The position numbers and the translations under genes were made by a program. Shown in pieces: positions 16,722-26,600 of a DNA stretch of 64,000 bases. Origin of the DNA: Burkholderia pyrrocinia (lineage in GTDB: Bacteria > Pseudomonadota > Gammaproteobacteria > Burkholderiales > Burkholderiaceae); NCBI RefSeq assembly GCF_022809715.1, contig NZ_CP094460.1:1426001-1490000 (forward strand), written 5' to 3'. Within the stretch, counting starts at the first letter, position 1; every line of letters starts with the position of its first letter. The notes under the pieces are model-generated. The model was not told where the DNA came from. It saw only the letters and a program-made list of their open reading frames with translations, and ran no database searches.

Positions 16722-19700
16722 GAGCAACTTGATCCGCTTCTTTTTATGCGATTCGAAATATCAAGTGGCCCTTTCCCTTCAACCAAGAAAGTTCCAGGGC
16801 GGGGCTCCTTGACATCCAAGCCTGTAACATCTACTTCAACATAATGCGTGATGCTATTAAGCTTTCGGGCATCACCGTAAATATTTGCCGCAAGCTGTCC
16901 TAGCGACATCTTTCCAGTTCCGGCGGCGTCTGCCATAGTCCTACCACCAATCATATCGGGGGATATATCCGTGAAATACTGACCATCTCCAAATCTTGCA
17001 TGTACGGGACCCTGTGATGCATTCAAATGACCGCTACTCGTAATGCCCTCTAAGCCATCCTGCGTTGTGTAGTGATAAAGCGTTGTTATGTCGTCGCCGG
17101 TCAGTCCCCACGGATCAATCCACGAGACAGGGTTGGGCGCGTACCGATAGAGGTTCGTTCCACCCACCAGCCCAATCGGATCCTGATTGATGAATCGTCC
17201 AATGTCCGGATCGTAATACCGAAAGGTGTTGTAGTGCAGCCCGGTCTCGCGGTCCAGATACTGCCCCTGGAAGCGCAGGTTCTGCGGTCGCGGCATGTCA
17301 GCAGACGTAGGCGCGACTACCAGCGTTTCCCCCCAAGACGGCGTCGACCGCAGCGGCGCCCGAGCATTCCACTCCTCCTGCACCGCGTTGCCCCACACCT
17401 TGTAGCGGGCCTGCCAGATCAACTCGCCGTCCGCGTTGGTCAGTTCCTCCGGCAACCCCGATACGTCGTTGTGGAAATAGTAGACAGCATCCCTTGCGTT
17501 GCCATCGTTGGCCGCCTTGCCGTGGTCGATCCTCGCAAGCGGCACGTAGCCGTTGGACTCGTACAAGTACGTCAGTGCTTCCTCGCCCTGACGGTCGTGA
17601 TACGTCTCCTGCACGAGCCGCATGCCATCCCACAGGAAATCCGTACTCGCGTACCCGCCATTGAGCTTACGAATCCGGCGACCGAACGCGTCGTATTCGA
17701 AATGCGTCGTCGATATGCCAAGGCGGTCCTTCGTCACGACGGTCTTCAGTTGGTTCCAATCGTCGTATTCAAGGACCAGTTCCTTGGCGGGCCCGTGACC
17801 GCTCAGCTTGCGAACAAGCCGCCCATACGCGTCGTATTCGAAGCGCTTGTCTTCGAACATCTTGAGTCGGTTGTGCTCGACATAGCCGCCCGGATGATCG
17901 CTCGATACAAGGTTCGCAGCCGCATCCCAACGGAATACCTCGGACGGCAACCCCGGCCCCATCGCCTGCTCGATGCGCCCGGTCGGATCGTAGCGATAGC
18001 TGGTCGTGCCGTAGCGCTGGTCGCGCTTCTGGATCACATCACCGGCCGCATCGTATTGCCACTGCTTGGCAAGCAGCGCCTCCACTGCGGCGCCACGCTG
18101 TGCGGCAAATCGCGCGCGGCGGCCGACCGCGTCATATCCAAATTGGCTGGTCAGTCGGCCCTGCGTGCGCAGCACTTCTCGATGCAGGTCGTCGCGTTCG
18201 ATGTCGGTGATCGCCGCACCGTCAACACGGATCTGGTGCACGTGACCGGAGCCGTAATGCAGCCAGTCGATCGTGCGCTCGCCGGAAATCGTGGTGCTGA
18301 CGCGATTGCCAAGCTCGTCGTAAGTGTGCGCGAGCCAGCCGGTCGGGGTGTATTCCTCCAGCACCTCGCCACGCGCGTCGTATTTCAGGTTGACGCGATT
18401 CTTCAGCGACGGGCCGCGCGCAGTGAGCGTATGCAACTCACCGGACGTGATTCGGCTAGCCTTGTCGTACAGGTATTCGCAACGCTCGCGCCCGGATGCC
18501 TTGGCCGTCAGCCGCCCGAGCGCGTCGCGCTCGTAGGTGGTCTGACGTTTCCCCTCTCTAAGCGCGATGCCCTGTCCACGAACATCGTACTCGTACGAGC
18601 GGACGCTACCGTCCAGCCCAACCTCTTCGCTCAGAAGATCACGTCGGTCGTAACGGAAGCGATAAGACTCACGGTTCTCATTGGTCAAACTCGCCAGCCT
18701 GAACGCATCGTCGTAACCGAACCGCACGACACGATCAGCCGCATCAGTACGCGACAGCAGCAGCCCCCGCGCATTGATTTCATAGCGCGTGCTGCGTTGA
18801 TTCGCATCGACAACTTCGACGAGACGCCCGGCTGCGTCGTAACGAAACGTCTGCCGGGCGCCATCGGCCGTCCCGATCCCCGTAACACGCCCCATCGCAT
18901 CCGTTTCATACACGGTGGCCTGTCCCGCCGCATCGGTCACGCGCGCGAGTCCGCCACGTGCGTCATACGCAAACCGCGTGACCTTGCCGGAACAATCCGT
19001 GTACGAGGTCAGCTGTGCACGGCCATTCCATTCGAGGAACTTGTACCCCCCACGTGCATCGCGAATCGTGTGCACCAACCCACGCTCGTCCCGGTGATAC
19101 TCAGTCGCAGATCCCGCCGGATCGCGCGTCATCGTCAAGTTGCCGCGATCGTCGTAGCGGTAGATCCAGCGCGAATTGGCCGGATCGGTTTCCGCGACCG
19201 GCAGGTCGTAGTACGCGTTCCATTCGGTACGCTCAACCTGACCCAGTGCATCTATGCGCTGAGTCTGACGCCCCCGCTCGTCATATTCGAAGCGGGTCGT
19301 ATGCCCGGCCGGATCGGTCGTACTGACCAACTGCCGCATCGCGTTCCACTCGAATTGCCAAACATGGCCTTCGGCATCCGTATGGCTCGTCGGCTGCTGA
19401 TCCTCGTTCCACGTCCAGTGCGTAACGCGACCGATCTGGTCGGTGATCGTCACCGTACGCTGCGCAAGGTCCGCGTCGAACGTGTACGCCTCACCGTCGT
19501 CGGTCCAGTGGCGCACGACACGCGCGTCGCGGCCGATACCTTGCCACGCATAAAAGCACTGCAAGCCGCCGCGTAAAGTGTGCTGAACCATCAGCCCACG
19601 CTCATAAGCGAAGCGCCGCCCGGTGTGGCCACTGCGATCAGTAACGGCCACCAACTCGCCGGCATCGTTGTACGCGTAACGCACCAGCGTGTCGGGTTGC

Positions 19701-21040
19701 TCACCGTCCACACCACGAGTCAGCTCGATCGTGGCAATGCGTCGCGGCTGCGATTTATCGTAGACCAGCGTCAGCAAGCGACCAGCGCTGTCATGCAGCC
19801 GGCCCGGCCGCACAACCTCATCGGCCGCCTCTTGCTCCACCTCGATCCAGTTACCGTTGCGATCCTCGAGACGCCACAGCTTGAGCACCTCGCTGTCCGC
19901 ATCGCTGCGAGCACGGCCGAAATCGCGATACAAACCGTCGACCGTCTCAACCACGTAGTGGCCGCCGGCCGTACAGATCAGGTAAATGCCTTCGGGAACG
20001 CTGAAATGGCTCTCGCCCGGCGGCACCGCCGGGAACACGATGTCGCGCCCCTGCTCATCCCAATACGTAATCGACGTGACCGCGCCATGCTCACGCGCGA
20101 GTCTCAGCTCAACGCTGATCGGCACGCTCCATCCCGGCCCGAACAGGCTGTCAGCACGATCATCGTGACTGCTGTAAAAACGTCGCCACACGATCGGCAG
20201 CGGCCCGGGCAATGCGAAATCGGTATCGTCCGTGCCATCGAGAATCTTGCCGCCGGTAATGACGTTGACCGGGTGGCCGGCCGACGGCCTCGCCAAACTG
20301 CCGAGCCACGTACCGAAGGCACCCGCCGCAAAATTGATCGCGAGGCAAGGCAGCTTGCCTTTCAGAAACTGCCCCCAGCTCATCTTCCCGCGGCCGCAAA
20401 CCGCCAGCGCAATCCCAAGCGCCGCCCCCAGCCATCCGAGCCGGGAAGCCGACTTCACGTCCCGCACCCGCTGGGTGCCGCCGCCGATGAAAACGTTATC
20501 GGAACCTTCGGCGATCGTCCCGTCGCAAGTCGTCTTGTCGCCGACGCGCGCGGCCGGATGATCGTTGATATAAACGCTCCCCGACCCATCGGCGATCATC
20601 TGCGGCCCAGGATGATCCGTACACGCGACGGTATCGAGATCCCCCGGCTTCGCCGCCCGCGCCGCCGGCTTGTTGTTGACGTAAACGTTCCCCGACCCGC
20701 TCGCGATCTTGCCTTTGATCTCGGGCGGCACGATCGAATTGGCTAGCGCCTTCGCGCCGTCGTCGATGGCCTCGTTCATCCCGCTCGCTTCCATCAGCGC
20801 GCCCGAGCCGACCGCCACCCCCACGCCGATCGCAATCACGAGCGGCGTCGCCAACCCTGCCGTGCCGATCTCGAGCGCAGCGAGGCCGGCGAACACCAGC
20901 CCCTCCATCGCCTCCGCCACCAATGCACCGACGATGGCACCGCCGACCACCGACCCGACCGTGCCGACAAGCTCACCCAGAAACGACGTGTGCTGGATCG
21001 GATCTTCGAAGCGCGCGGCCGCGAAGTTTTCCGCGCTCAC
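16718..21040 (-). CDS. PAAR-Rhs T6SS effector with ART-HYD1 ADP-ribosyltransferase tip
   Basis: This 1440-residue type VI effector opens with a prePAAR motif (A8-A9-R10-x2-D13-x3-H17), then hydrophobic segments (about 20-90), a PAAR domain ('GSGNVYVNNKPAAR', 'GSDNVFIGGG'), DUF6531, many YD/RHS repeats ('YDARGGLARVTDAAG'-type) and the RHS core end 'YYDPDIGRFINQDPIGL', 'NPVSWIDPWGL'. The tip after DPWGL is about 130 residues: 'TLYHYTTQDGLEGITSSGHL', 'RFGDGQYFTDISPDMIGG', as in ART-HYD1 toxins that transfer ADP-ribose from NAD. The tip is AT-richer than the core, a sign of tip exchange. The start overlaps the Eag gene (ATGA) and the end overlaps the immunity gene. Confidence 0.93.
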   Translation of the reverse strand: MSAENFAAARFEDPIQHTSFLGELVGTVGSVVGGAIVGALVAEAMEGLVFAGLAALEIGTAGLATPLVIAIGVGVAVGSGALMEASGMNEAIDDGAKALANSIVPPEIKGKIASGSGNVYVNNKPAARAAKPGDLDTVACTDHPGPQMIADGSGSVYINDHPAARVGDKTTCDGTIAEGSDNVFIGGGTQRVRDVKSASRLGWLGAALGIALAVCGRGKMSWGQFLKGKLPCLAINFAAGAFGTWLGSLARPSAGHPVNVITGGKILDGTDDTDFALPGPLPIVWRRFYSSHDDRADSLFGPGWSVPISVELRLAREHGAVTSITYWDEQGRDIVFPAVPPGESHFSVPEGIYLICTAGGHYVVETVDGLYRDFGRARSDADSEVLKLWRLEDRNGNWIEVEQEAADEVVRPGRLHDSAGRLLTLVYDKSQPRRIATIELTRGVDGEQPDTLVRYAYNDAGELVAVTDRSGHTGRRFAYERGLMVQHTLRGGLQCFYAWQGIGRDARVVRHWTDDGEAYTFDADLAQRTVTITDQIGRVTHWTWNEDQQPTSHTDAEGHVWQFEWNAMRQLVSTTDPAGHTTRFEYDERGRQTQRIDALGQVERTEWNAYYDLPVAETDPANSRWIYRYDDRGNLTMTRDPAGSATEYHRDERGLVHTIRDARGGYKFLEWNGRAQLTSYTDCSGKVTRFAYDARGGLARVTDAAGQATVYETDAMGRVTGIGTADGARQTFRYDAAGRLVEVVDANQRSTRYEINARGLLLSRTDAADRVVRFGYDDAFRLASLTNENRESYRFRYDRRDLLSEEVGLDGSVRSYEYDVRGQGIALREGKRQTTYERDALGRLTAKASGRERCEYLYDKASRITSGELHTLTARGPSLKNRVNLKYDARGEVLEEYTPTGWLAHTYDELGNRVSTTISGERTIDWLHYGSGHVHQIRVDGAAITDIERDDLHREVLRTQGRLTSQFGYDAVGRRARFAAQRGAAVEALLAKQWQYDAAGDVIQKRDQRYGTTSYRYDPTGRIEQAMGPGLPSEVFRWDAAANLVSSDHPGGYVEHNRLKMFEDKRFEYDAYGRLVRKLSGHGPAKELVLEYDDWNQLKTVVTKDRLGISTTHFEYDAFGRRIRKLNGGYASTDFLWDGMRLVQETYHDRQGEEALTYLYESNGYVPLARIDHGKAANDGNARDAVYYFHNDVSGLPEELTNADGELIWQARYKVWGNAVQEEWNARAPLRSTPSWGETLVVAPTSADMPRPQNLRFQGQYLDRETGLHYNTFRYYDPDIGRFINQDPIGLVGGTNLYRYAPNPVSWIDPWGLTGDDITTLYHYTTQDGLEGITSSGHLNASQGPVHARFGDGQYFTDISPDMIGGRTMADAAGTGKMSLGQLAANIYGDARKLNSITHYVEVDVTGLDVKEPRPGTFLVEGKGPLDISNRIKRSGSSCS

Positions 21041-21495
21041 GACGCGTCACCCGGTCCGAGCAGGGTCGGTCGCGCCGCGCGCGGCTGAAAACTGGCGAGC
21101 ATACGGTCGGCGATCGCCTGCTGCTCGTCGGTCAGCGGTGCCGCGCTGGTCAGCGTCATCACGAGCACGCGGCCGGCGTCGTCCGACGGGAACATGGTCT
21201 GCACCTGATGCCAGAGCCGGCCATCCCGCTCGTGCGTGGAATCGATCTGGATGCCCGAACGGCCCGCCACCGTCACCGGCCGGCGCGCCTTCTCGGTGAG
21301 CATCCTGGCATCGCGCGACGCCACTTCCCATTCGCGCGCGACGAACGCATCGATATCTTCCCCGTCGCGCAGCCGCCCACGGGCGATCACGAGGTTGAGG
21401 CCGCCGGGGCCGGCGTTCATCACGAGGATGTTGACGGTGCGGTCGAGCGCCGCGTCCGGCAGTTCGAAGGTGCCTTCGTGGATTGCGTAGTGCAT
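21037..21495 (-). CDS. Eag/DcrB-type T6SS effector chaperone (DUF1795)
   Basis: This 152-residue protein has the DUF1795 pattern: 'YAIHEGTFELPDAALDRTVNIL', 'ARGRLRDGEDIDAFVAREW', 'LTSAAPLTDEQQAIADRMLASFQ'. Eag chaperones bind the prePAAR and transmembrane segments of Rhs/PAAR effectors and load them on VgrG. It lies between vgrG and the Rhs gene, with an 18-bp gap to vgrG and an ATGA overlap with rhs. This fits a dedicated chaperone for this effector. Confidence 0.88.
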   Translation of the reverse strand: MHYAIHEGTFELPDAALDRTVNILVMNAGPGGLNLVIARGRLRDGEDIDAFVAREWEVASRDARMLTEKARRPVTVAGRSGIQIDSTHERDGRLWHQVQTMFPSDDAGRVLVMTLTSAAPLTDEQQAIADRMLASFQPRAARPTLLGPGDAS

Positions 21496-21512
21496 GGCTG
21501 GTTTTGTTCGTG

Positions 21513-23651
21513 TTATTTGTTGAGATCGATGCGCTGGCCGTTGACCATCACGCCGTCGTCGGTCATCAGGATCACTGAGCCCTTGTGCTCGAGGCGAATG
21601 CCTTCGGGCGCGAGCGAGATCGAGCTGTCCTGCACCTTCAGCAGGATGCCGCGCTCGGCCACGTAGACCTGCGTGCCGCCGCCGCCATCCTTGGCAGGCG
21701 TCGTCACTTCGACCGTGGTTGCGGTGGTACTGCGCTTCTCGGAAATCGTCTCGGTCAGGTTGCCCTGCGGAATCTGCTTTTCTTCGCTGCCCGTCGCCAC
21801 CAGCACGGTACGCATCGGCCCCAGCACCTTGTGCGTCTCGTTGTTCTCGACCACGGTGTTCATGTCCTTCTGCGCGTGCATGAAGAATTCCTGCATGCCG
21901 TTCGTGTCGGTCATGCGGATCTCGTTCGACCCCTGCCCCTTGTGCGTCTGGCTCTTGATCCCCATCGTCTGGCCGGCCGCACCGTGGTACGGGTTGCCTT
22001 GCTCGCCGTTGAACACGCGGCCCACGATCACCGGGTTATCCGGATCGCCCTGATTGAACGCCACGAGCACTTCCTGCTTGATCCGCGGAATCGCGGCCGC
22101 GCCCCAGCCATCGCCCGCCCACGGTTGCGACACGCGCACCCACATCGAGTCGGAGCCGTCCTTCTTGCCGCGCCGGTCCCACGGGAAGTGCACCTTCACC
22201 GCGCTCCCGTTGGTGTAGATTTCCTCGCCCTTCGGACCGACGACGATCGCCGACTGCGTACCGTGAATCACCGGTTTCGGCGTGCCGCGCGGCGCACGGT
22301 ACGGAATCTTCTTCGGCAGCAACGCGAAGCTGTTGCGGTACGGCAGTTTTGCGCTGTGCTGCGTGTAGTCGTTTACCGCCTCGTGACGCACGTGCAGGAT
22401 CACGTATTCCTGGTTGTTCTCGAGCACCGGGTGATTCGCCACGTTGACGGCGCCGGCCGTGGTCATGCGCCACGCGTAGCCGCCGCCGGTATAGCGATGG
22501 GCCTGCGCCTCCTCGGCCTCCATCGCAAAGCGCGCGTAACGGTTGCCGTCGTCGCCGTGGTCGTACAGCGACTGGTGCTCGAACCGCTCGGTCGAGTCGA
22601 GCCGCGCGTGCTTGAGGTTCTGCGGGCCGGCTTCCACCAGCATCAGCGGCGACGACGGATTCTGATGATTGAAGTCGCGGAACGTGACCTTGCCGACGCC
22701 AAAGCGCCGGCCTTCGTGCAACTGGTCGATGCCGCTGTCCTCACTCGCCTCGGTGGCGGCGAACGGCACAGTTGCCAGGCCGTCGATCGGACGGAACAGC
22801 AAATTCGTGTCGCCGATCACGAGCATGTGCTTGTCCTTCTCGTAGCGGTGCGTCCAGACCAGCCCTTCCTGCTCCATCAACCGCGCGCAGAAGTTGTAGT
22901 AGCTCTCCTGGTACATCACCACGTATTCGAGCGGTTTCTGGCTCGTCCGGATGTCGAACACGAAGTCGGAGAATCCGTGTTCCTGGAAAATCTCGGTGAG
23001 GATGTCCTGCGCGGTCTTGTTCTGGAAAATCCGGCAGTCGGTCGAGCGCGTCAGGAACCAGAACCACGGCACCGCCGTCAGGTGGTACTGCGTGACATTC
23101 CCGGGATTGCCGGCGCGGTCGAACGACGCGACGTAGCCGTCGAAGTAACGGTCGTTCTCGCCGGCACCCGATGCAACGACGCGTTCGAGCGTCGACAGGC
23201 GCGCCTGCTGATCGAACCGGATCTTGACCTGCTGGCCGATCAGGTCGTCGGGGCGCAGGTCGTGGCGATGCGACAGCAGGTCGAGGTGGATTTCCGGCAA
23301 GCGGTTCACGTACTCGTCGACGACGGCGGCGCTGACCAGCAGCACATCCGGGCCGAGCGGCGTATCGAGCGTCACGTAGCGATTGAGCTGGGTCAGGCGC
23401 GCGGGGTTGGCAGCGCCGTTGATCGCTTCGGCAACCGCGCCGGGCGTCTTGTCCATCAGCGAAAAGCCGGTCTGTGCGAGCTGCATCGCACGCTGGACGG
23501 TGTCGACGTGCCCGGCGAGGCCCGCGAGCGGCCCGAGGCTCCCGGCAACACTCGAGGCGACCGGGCCTGCCAGGCCGCCGAGCGCGCTCAAGGAGCCGAG
23601 CGCACTGCCGCCCAAACCATTGGGAATACCCCCGTTCGGAGCGAAACTCAT
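21513..23651 (-). CDS. vgrG: VgrG (TssI) type VI secretion spike protein
   Basis: This 712-residue VgrG has gp27-like ('LTQLNRYVTLDTPLGPDVLL', 'VMYQESYYNFCARLMEQEGL') and gp5-like regions ('PDNPVIVGRVFNGEQGNPYHG', 'NEIRMTDTNGMQEFFMHAQKDMN'). The C-terminal beta-blade ends at NGQRIDLNK without an effector extension. An unusual N-terminal extension of about 85 residues, rich in Gly, Ala and Leu ('LGGSALGSLSALGGLAG'), precedes the usual start of the family. It trimerises at the tip of the Hcp tube and here should carry the downstream PAAR-Rhs effector with help from the Eag protein. Confidence 0.95.
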   Translation of the reverse strand: MSFAPNGGIPNGLGGSALGSLSALGGLAGPVASSVAGSLGPLAGLAGHVDTVQRAMQLAQTGFSLMDKTPGAVAEAINGAANPARLTQLNRYVTLDTPLGPDVLLVSAAVVDEYVNRLPEIHLDLLSHRHDLRPDDLIGQQVKIRFDQQARLSTLERVVASGAGENDRYFDGYVASFDRAGNPGNVTQYHLTAVPWFWFLTRSTDCRIFQNKTAQDILTEIFQEHGFSDFVFDIRTSQKPLEYVVMYQESYYNFCARLMEQEGLVWTHRYEKDKHMLVIGDTNLLFRPIDGLATVPFAATEASEDSGIDQLHEGRRFGVGKVTFRDFNHQNPSSPLMLVEAGPQNLKHARLDSTERFEHQSLYDHGDDGNRYARFAMEAEEAQAHRYTGGGYAWRMTTAGAVNVANHPVLENNQEYVILHVRHEAVNDYTQHSAKLPYRNSFALLPKKIPYRAPRGTPKPVIHGTQSAIVVGPKGEEIYTNGSAVKVHFPWDRRGKKDGSDSMWVRVSQPWAGDGWGAAAIPRIKQEVLVAFNQGDPDNPVIVGRVFNGEQGNPYHGAAGQTMGIKSQTHKGQGSNEIRMTDTNGMQEFFMHAQKDMNTVVENNETHKVLGPMRTVLVATGSEEKQIPQGNLTETISEKRSTTATTVEVTTPAKDGGGGTQVYVAERGILLKVQDSSISLAPEGIRLEHKGSVILMTDDGVMVNGQRIDLNK

Positions 23652-23784
23652 TCTTGTTCCTTGCGTGTGATCTCAGGTTCCGTGGACCGGCTGGCCGGCC
23701 CGAAGCCACGATAATGTAGGACAAAATCCGACCGCGCGAAAGGCACCCGCAAACGTTTCCGTTCGAGCCCCGAAAATCGAAAAC

Positions 23785-25659
23785 CTAGACCAGTGGCTGG
23801 ACGCCGGCGCACGGTTGCCCACGGCGAAGCAGCGCGCCGGTATGTGCCGAAAACAGCACAATCTGCACGAAACTGGTGACAGGAACGTGGGGGGCGAAGA
23901 ACCGATCCATCACGTGCGCGAATCCGCCAAGACTGAACCCGGCGAAACGCTGCTCATCGACCACCAACCGCACTTCGAGCCCCTGCACGAACGCCGACGC
24001 CGGCTTGCCGGGCATCCAGCGCCGAACGCGTGCGGTCGACAACGACACGAGCGCGTCGAAGCGCCGCCCGGCGTCGACCGAGCATTCCGCCCAGCGGGCG
24101 CAGAGCTGCGTCAGTTGGGCCAGACCGCCTTTGTCGAGGCGAATCGCGTGCGGCACGAGCAAAGACAACACATTCCACAGCTCGCCATAGCGGAAAGCCG
24201 GCGGCCGGCTCCGGGTCGGCCGGTTCAACAGCGCGATCGTCCCCACCGGATCGCCCGCGCGCAACGCCAGCTCGCGCTCCTGCATCCCGGACAGATCGCC
24301 CTGGGTACAGGAAAGCCGGATCGCCAGTTTGCGACGCCCGGGATCGGCAGGTTGGCCGTCCCGGTCGATCAGTGCCAGTTCGACGCCGCGGAGCAGGTCT
24401 GCAATCTCGTCCGGGGACGGCGTCTTGCCCGCCTTTTTGTCCTTGGGATCGACAGGCTTCTTCGGCGCCCGCCGAGCCTCGTCGCGCAACACGACCCAGT
24501 ACAGCCCGAGGTGGGCACCCATCCCATGCTGCAACGATTGGAACGGCGGCAGCAGCGACGTACCCGCGTCGGAAGTCTCGCGAACCGTGTCGATCGACCA
24601 GATGTTCGTCTGCGACGCGTTCTTCTGTTCCAGCGATTTCACCGGGTAATACGAACAACCGGTATAAGTCTCAATCGGCTCGGCGTCGTCCGGGAAAAGG
24701 TTGATCACGGGCGTACAGAACAAGCGCACATGTTCAGCCGTCGCGGCAGCCAGGCGTTGCGCCCGATGGGAGTCCGGATGCACGCCGGCGATCGCCAGGT
24801 GCAGCGCGACGCGACGACTGCCGCCCGCGATCCGCTTGAGCGGTCGCATATCCAGCTCGACAAAATCGAAGCGTTCCGGGACGGCGCAGTACTCCATCAG
24901 CAGGTGAAAAGGCCCGAGCGCGTCGTCACGCGGCATATCGAGCAGCGCATCGGCCGGCTCGAGGCCGACGGCCGTGAATACCGCGTTCGGAAGACGCTTC
25001 CAGCGTCCGGATTCGTCGGCCTCGGCGAAACCGCGTACGGCAAACAGCAGGACGGCGTCCGTGAGTGCCGCGACGATCTCGCGCGCGCCGGTGAAGTGCA
25101 GACGCAACCTGTCCGGCACGATCGCGAACGTGGCTTCAGGCGAGGTCAGCTCAAACGTGACAGTCAGCAAGCCGGTCGTTTCGGACGGCAACGCCGCATC
25201 GCGCGGCGCAATCGCCGACGTCGTGTAACGCACATCCGAAACGGCCAGCGGCACGATCGCGACTTCATCCGTCATGCGAAATACTTCACGATCGGCCGGT
25301 GCAACCAGGTGTTCGCCGCGCGGGATGACGCGGGGCACGGTCTGTTGGCTGGTTCGGTCGACATGAAATTGTGCAATCGCGCAGGAAGGAAACGGGCGCA
25401 AGAACGCACCGTGCAGCGTCTCGAGAAGGCTACGCGTAAACGCGGGCACATCATCCTCGAGACGAATGGCGTGAGACGACGACATCAATGCGAACGACTG
25501 CAACAGACGTTCGACGTGCGGATCTTCGGAATGCTCGCCGGTGATTGCCAGGCGAGCGGCGATTTTAGGAAAACGCTGCGAGAACGTCTGCATTGAACCA
25601 CGCAGCAGCGCCATCTCGCGTTCGAAGTGCGGAAGCAGATTCTTGGGATCGATGGTCAT
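23785..25659 (-). CDS. tssF: TssF (VasA/ImpG) type VI secretion baseplate protein
   Basis: This 624-residue protein begins MTIDPKNLLPHFEREMALLRGSM, a near-invariant TssF start. It continues 'FSQRFPKIAARLAITGEHSEDPHVERLLQSFA' and ends 'VQIVLFSAHTGALLRRG'. TssF is a wedge component of the T6SS baseplate and normally works with TssG, TssE and TssK. Here it stands alone, 133 bp upstream of vgrG, with no tssG or sheath genes in the window. It may be an accessory copy serving this VgrG, or a remnant of a larger cluster. ATG 25659 is preferred over a start 30 bases earlier. Confidence 0.9.
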   Translation of the reverse strand: MTIDPKNLLPHFEREMALLRGSMQTFSQRFPKIAARLAITGEHSEDPHVERLLQSFALMSSSHAIRLEDDVPAFTRSLLETLHGAFLRPFPSCAIAQFHVDRTSQQTVPRVIPRGEHLVAPADREVFRMTDEVAIVPLAVSDVRYTTSAIAPRDAALPSETTGLLTVTFELTSPEATFAIVPDRLRLHFTGAREIVAALTDAVLLFAVRGFAEADESGRWKRLPNAVFTAVGLEPADALLDMPRDDALGPFHLLMEYCAVPERFDFVELDMRPLKRIAGGSRRVALHLAIAGVHPDSHRAQRLAAATAEHVRLFCTPVINLFPDDAEPIETYTGCSYYPVKSLEQKNASQTNIWSIDTVRETSDAGTSLLPPFQSLQHGMGAHLGLYWVVLRDEARRAPKKPVDPKDKKAGKTPSPDEIADLLRGVELALIDRDGQPADPGRRKLAIRLSCTQGDLSGMQERELALRAGDPVGTIALLNRPTRSRPPAFRYGELWNVLSLLVPHAIRLDKGGLAQLTQLCARWAECSVDAGRRFDALVSLSTARVRRWMPGKPASAFVQGLEVRLVVDEQRFAGFSLGGFAHVMDRFFAPHVPVTSFVQIVLFSAHTGALLRRGQPCAGVQPLV

Positions 25660-26005
25660 ACACGTTCCGGTCGTCGCCGCGTTCGCCAAGTGGCGATGCG
25701 GAGTTCAAGAAAACGAGCGGAACGATTCTATTCGGGCAACTGATAATCTCGTTTCGAATTTATTGAGCGGCCGCCGATCTCCAGTCAAGCTTCAGCCAAT
25801 GATCCGTCCCATAAGCCTTGAACATAAAGGTCCGCTGCTTGTGGGCAGACGCTCAGGTGCCTGCATGGCAATGATGGCAAACAGTTACAACTGACCGCAC
25901 CGAGACATTCCTGTATCCGTGTTTTCAGGAACAGGCTGAGCGGCTTGCTTGTCGCCGTGCAAAGCACGCGTCATCTCGACATACCCGCGCACGACGCCCC
26001 TCTCC
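25660..26005. other. intergenic region between tssF and yfiB-like gene
   Basis: About 345 bp with no supported gene. Part of it (25700-25800) is AT-richer than its surroundings and probably contains the tssF promoter. No terminator with a clear T-run was seen. Confidence 0.3.
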
Positions 26006-26515
26006 TCACCTCGGCGAAACAACAATCGCCGCCCGCCGATTCTGTGCCCTCCCTGCCGGCGTCCGGTTATCCCCCACCGGATCGCGCTTCCCTTTCCCGA
26101 CTACCGCAATGCGCTTCGCATCCAGCCCGACATCGACAAGCTCGATCGCCACGACCTCAGCCCGCCGCCTGGACAACTCGAGGTCGTAATCGTCCGCCCC
26201 CTCCCGATCCGAGTACCCATAAACCCGCACCCCGTTAATCTCCGCCGACCTGAGCGTGCGCCCGATCCTTTCGACGATCCGCCGCACATCAGGCTTGAGG
26301 TTATAGCGGTCGAAATCGAACAGGATCGGCCCGGTCGAGCCGAACTCGAAACCCTGTTCGGTCTCGTGGAAACCGGCCGACTTGAGCGTCGTGACTTGCG
26401 TCTGCGTCAGCCCACGATGAAGCGGCGGCGTCTTGCAGCCCACAAGCAGCATGCACAGCAGCAGCGCGCTGCCGATGCACATCCGCTCCATGCTCACAGG
26501 AAACGAGTGGTTCAT
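26006..26515 (-). CDS. yfiB: OmpA-family outer-membrane lipoprotein, YfiB-like
   Basis: This 169-residue protein has a signal sequence ending in a lipobox, LLVGC (Cys near residue 27). An OmpA/Pal peptidoglycan-binding domain follows: 'ILFDFDRYNLKPDVRRIVERI', 'VYGYSDREGADDYDLELSRRRAEVV' and C-terminal 'PAGRAQNRRAAIVV'. In YfiBNR systems the lipoprotein sequesters the periplasmic repressor YfiR when the envelope is stressed, releasing the cyclase YfiN. It sits 85 bp behind the cyclase and YfiR genes on the same strand, matching that module. Confidence 0.85.
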   Translation of the reverse strand: MNHSFPVSMERMCIGSALLLCMLLVGCKTPPLHRGLTQTQVTTLKSAGFHETEQGFEFGSTGPILFDFDRYNLKPDVRRIVERIGRTLRSAEINGVRVYGYSDREGADDYDLELSRRRAEVVAIELVDVGLDAKRIAVVGKGKRDPVGDNRTPAGRAQNRRAAIVVSPR

Positions 26516-26600
26516 TTCGCATCCCCTTCGAGTGCGCCCGCGTCGGGCGCGCTTTTTGTAATCCGCTGCCGCGGCCTCGCCCGCAGCGCGAAGCGATCAA

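Noticed and set aside
17072..19576. 834-codon plus-strand frame antisense to the Rhs gene
   Set aside because: It mirrors the repetitive YD-repeat region; no domain, start site or composition of its own.
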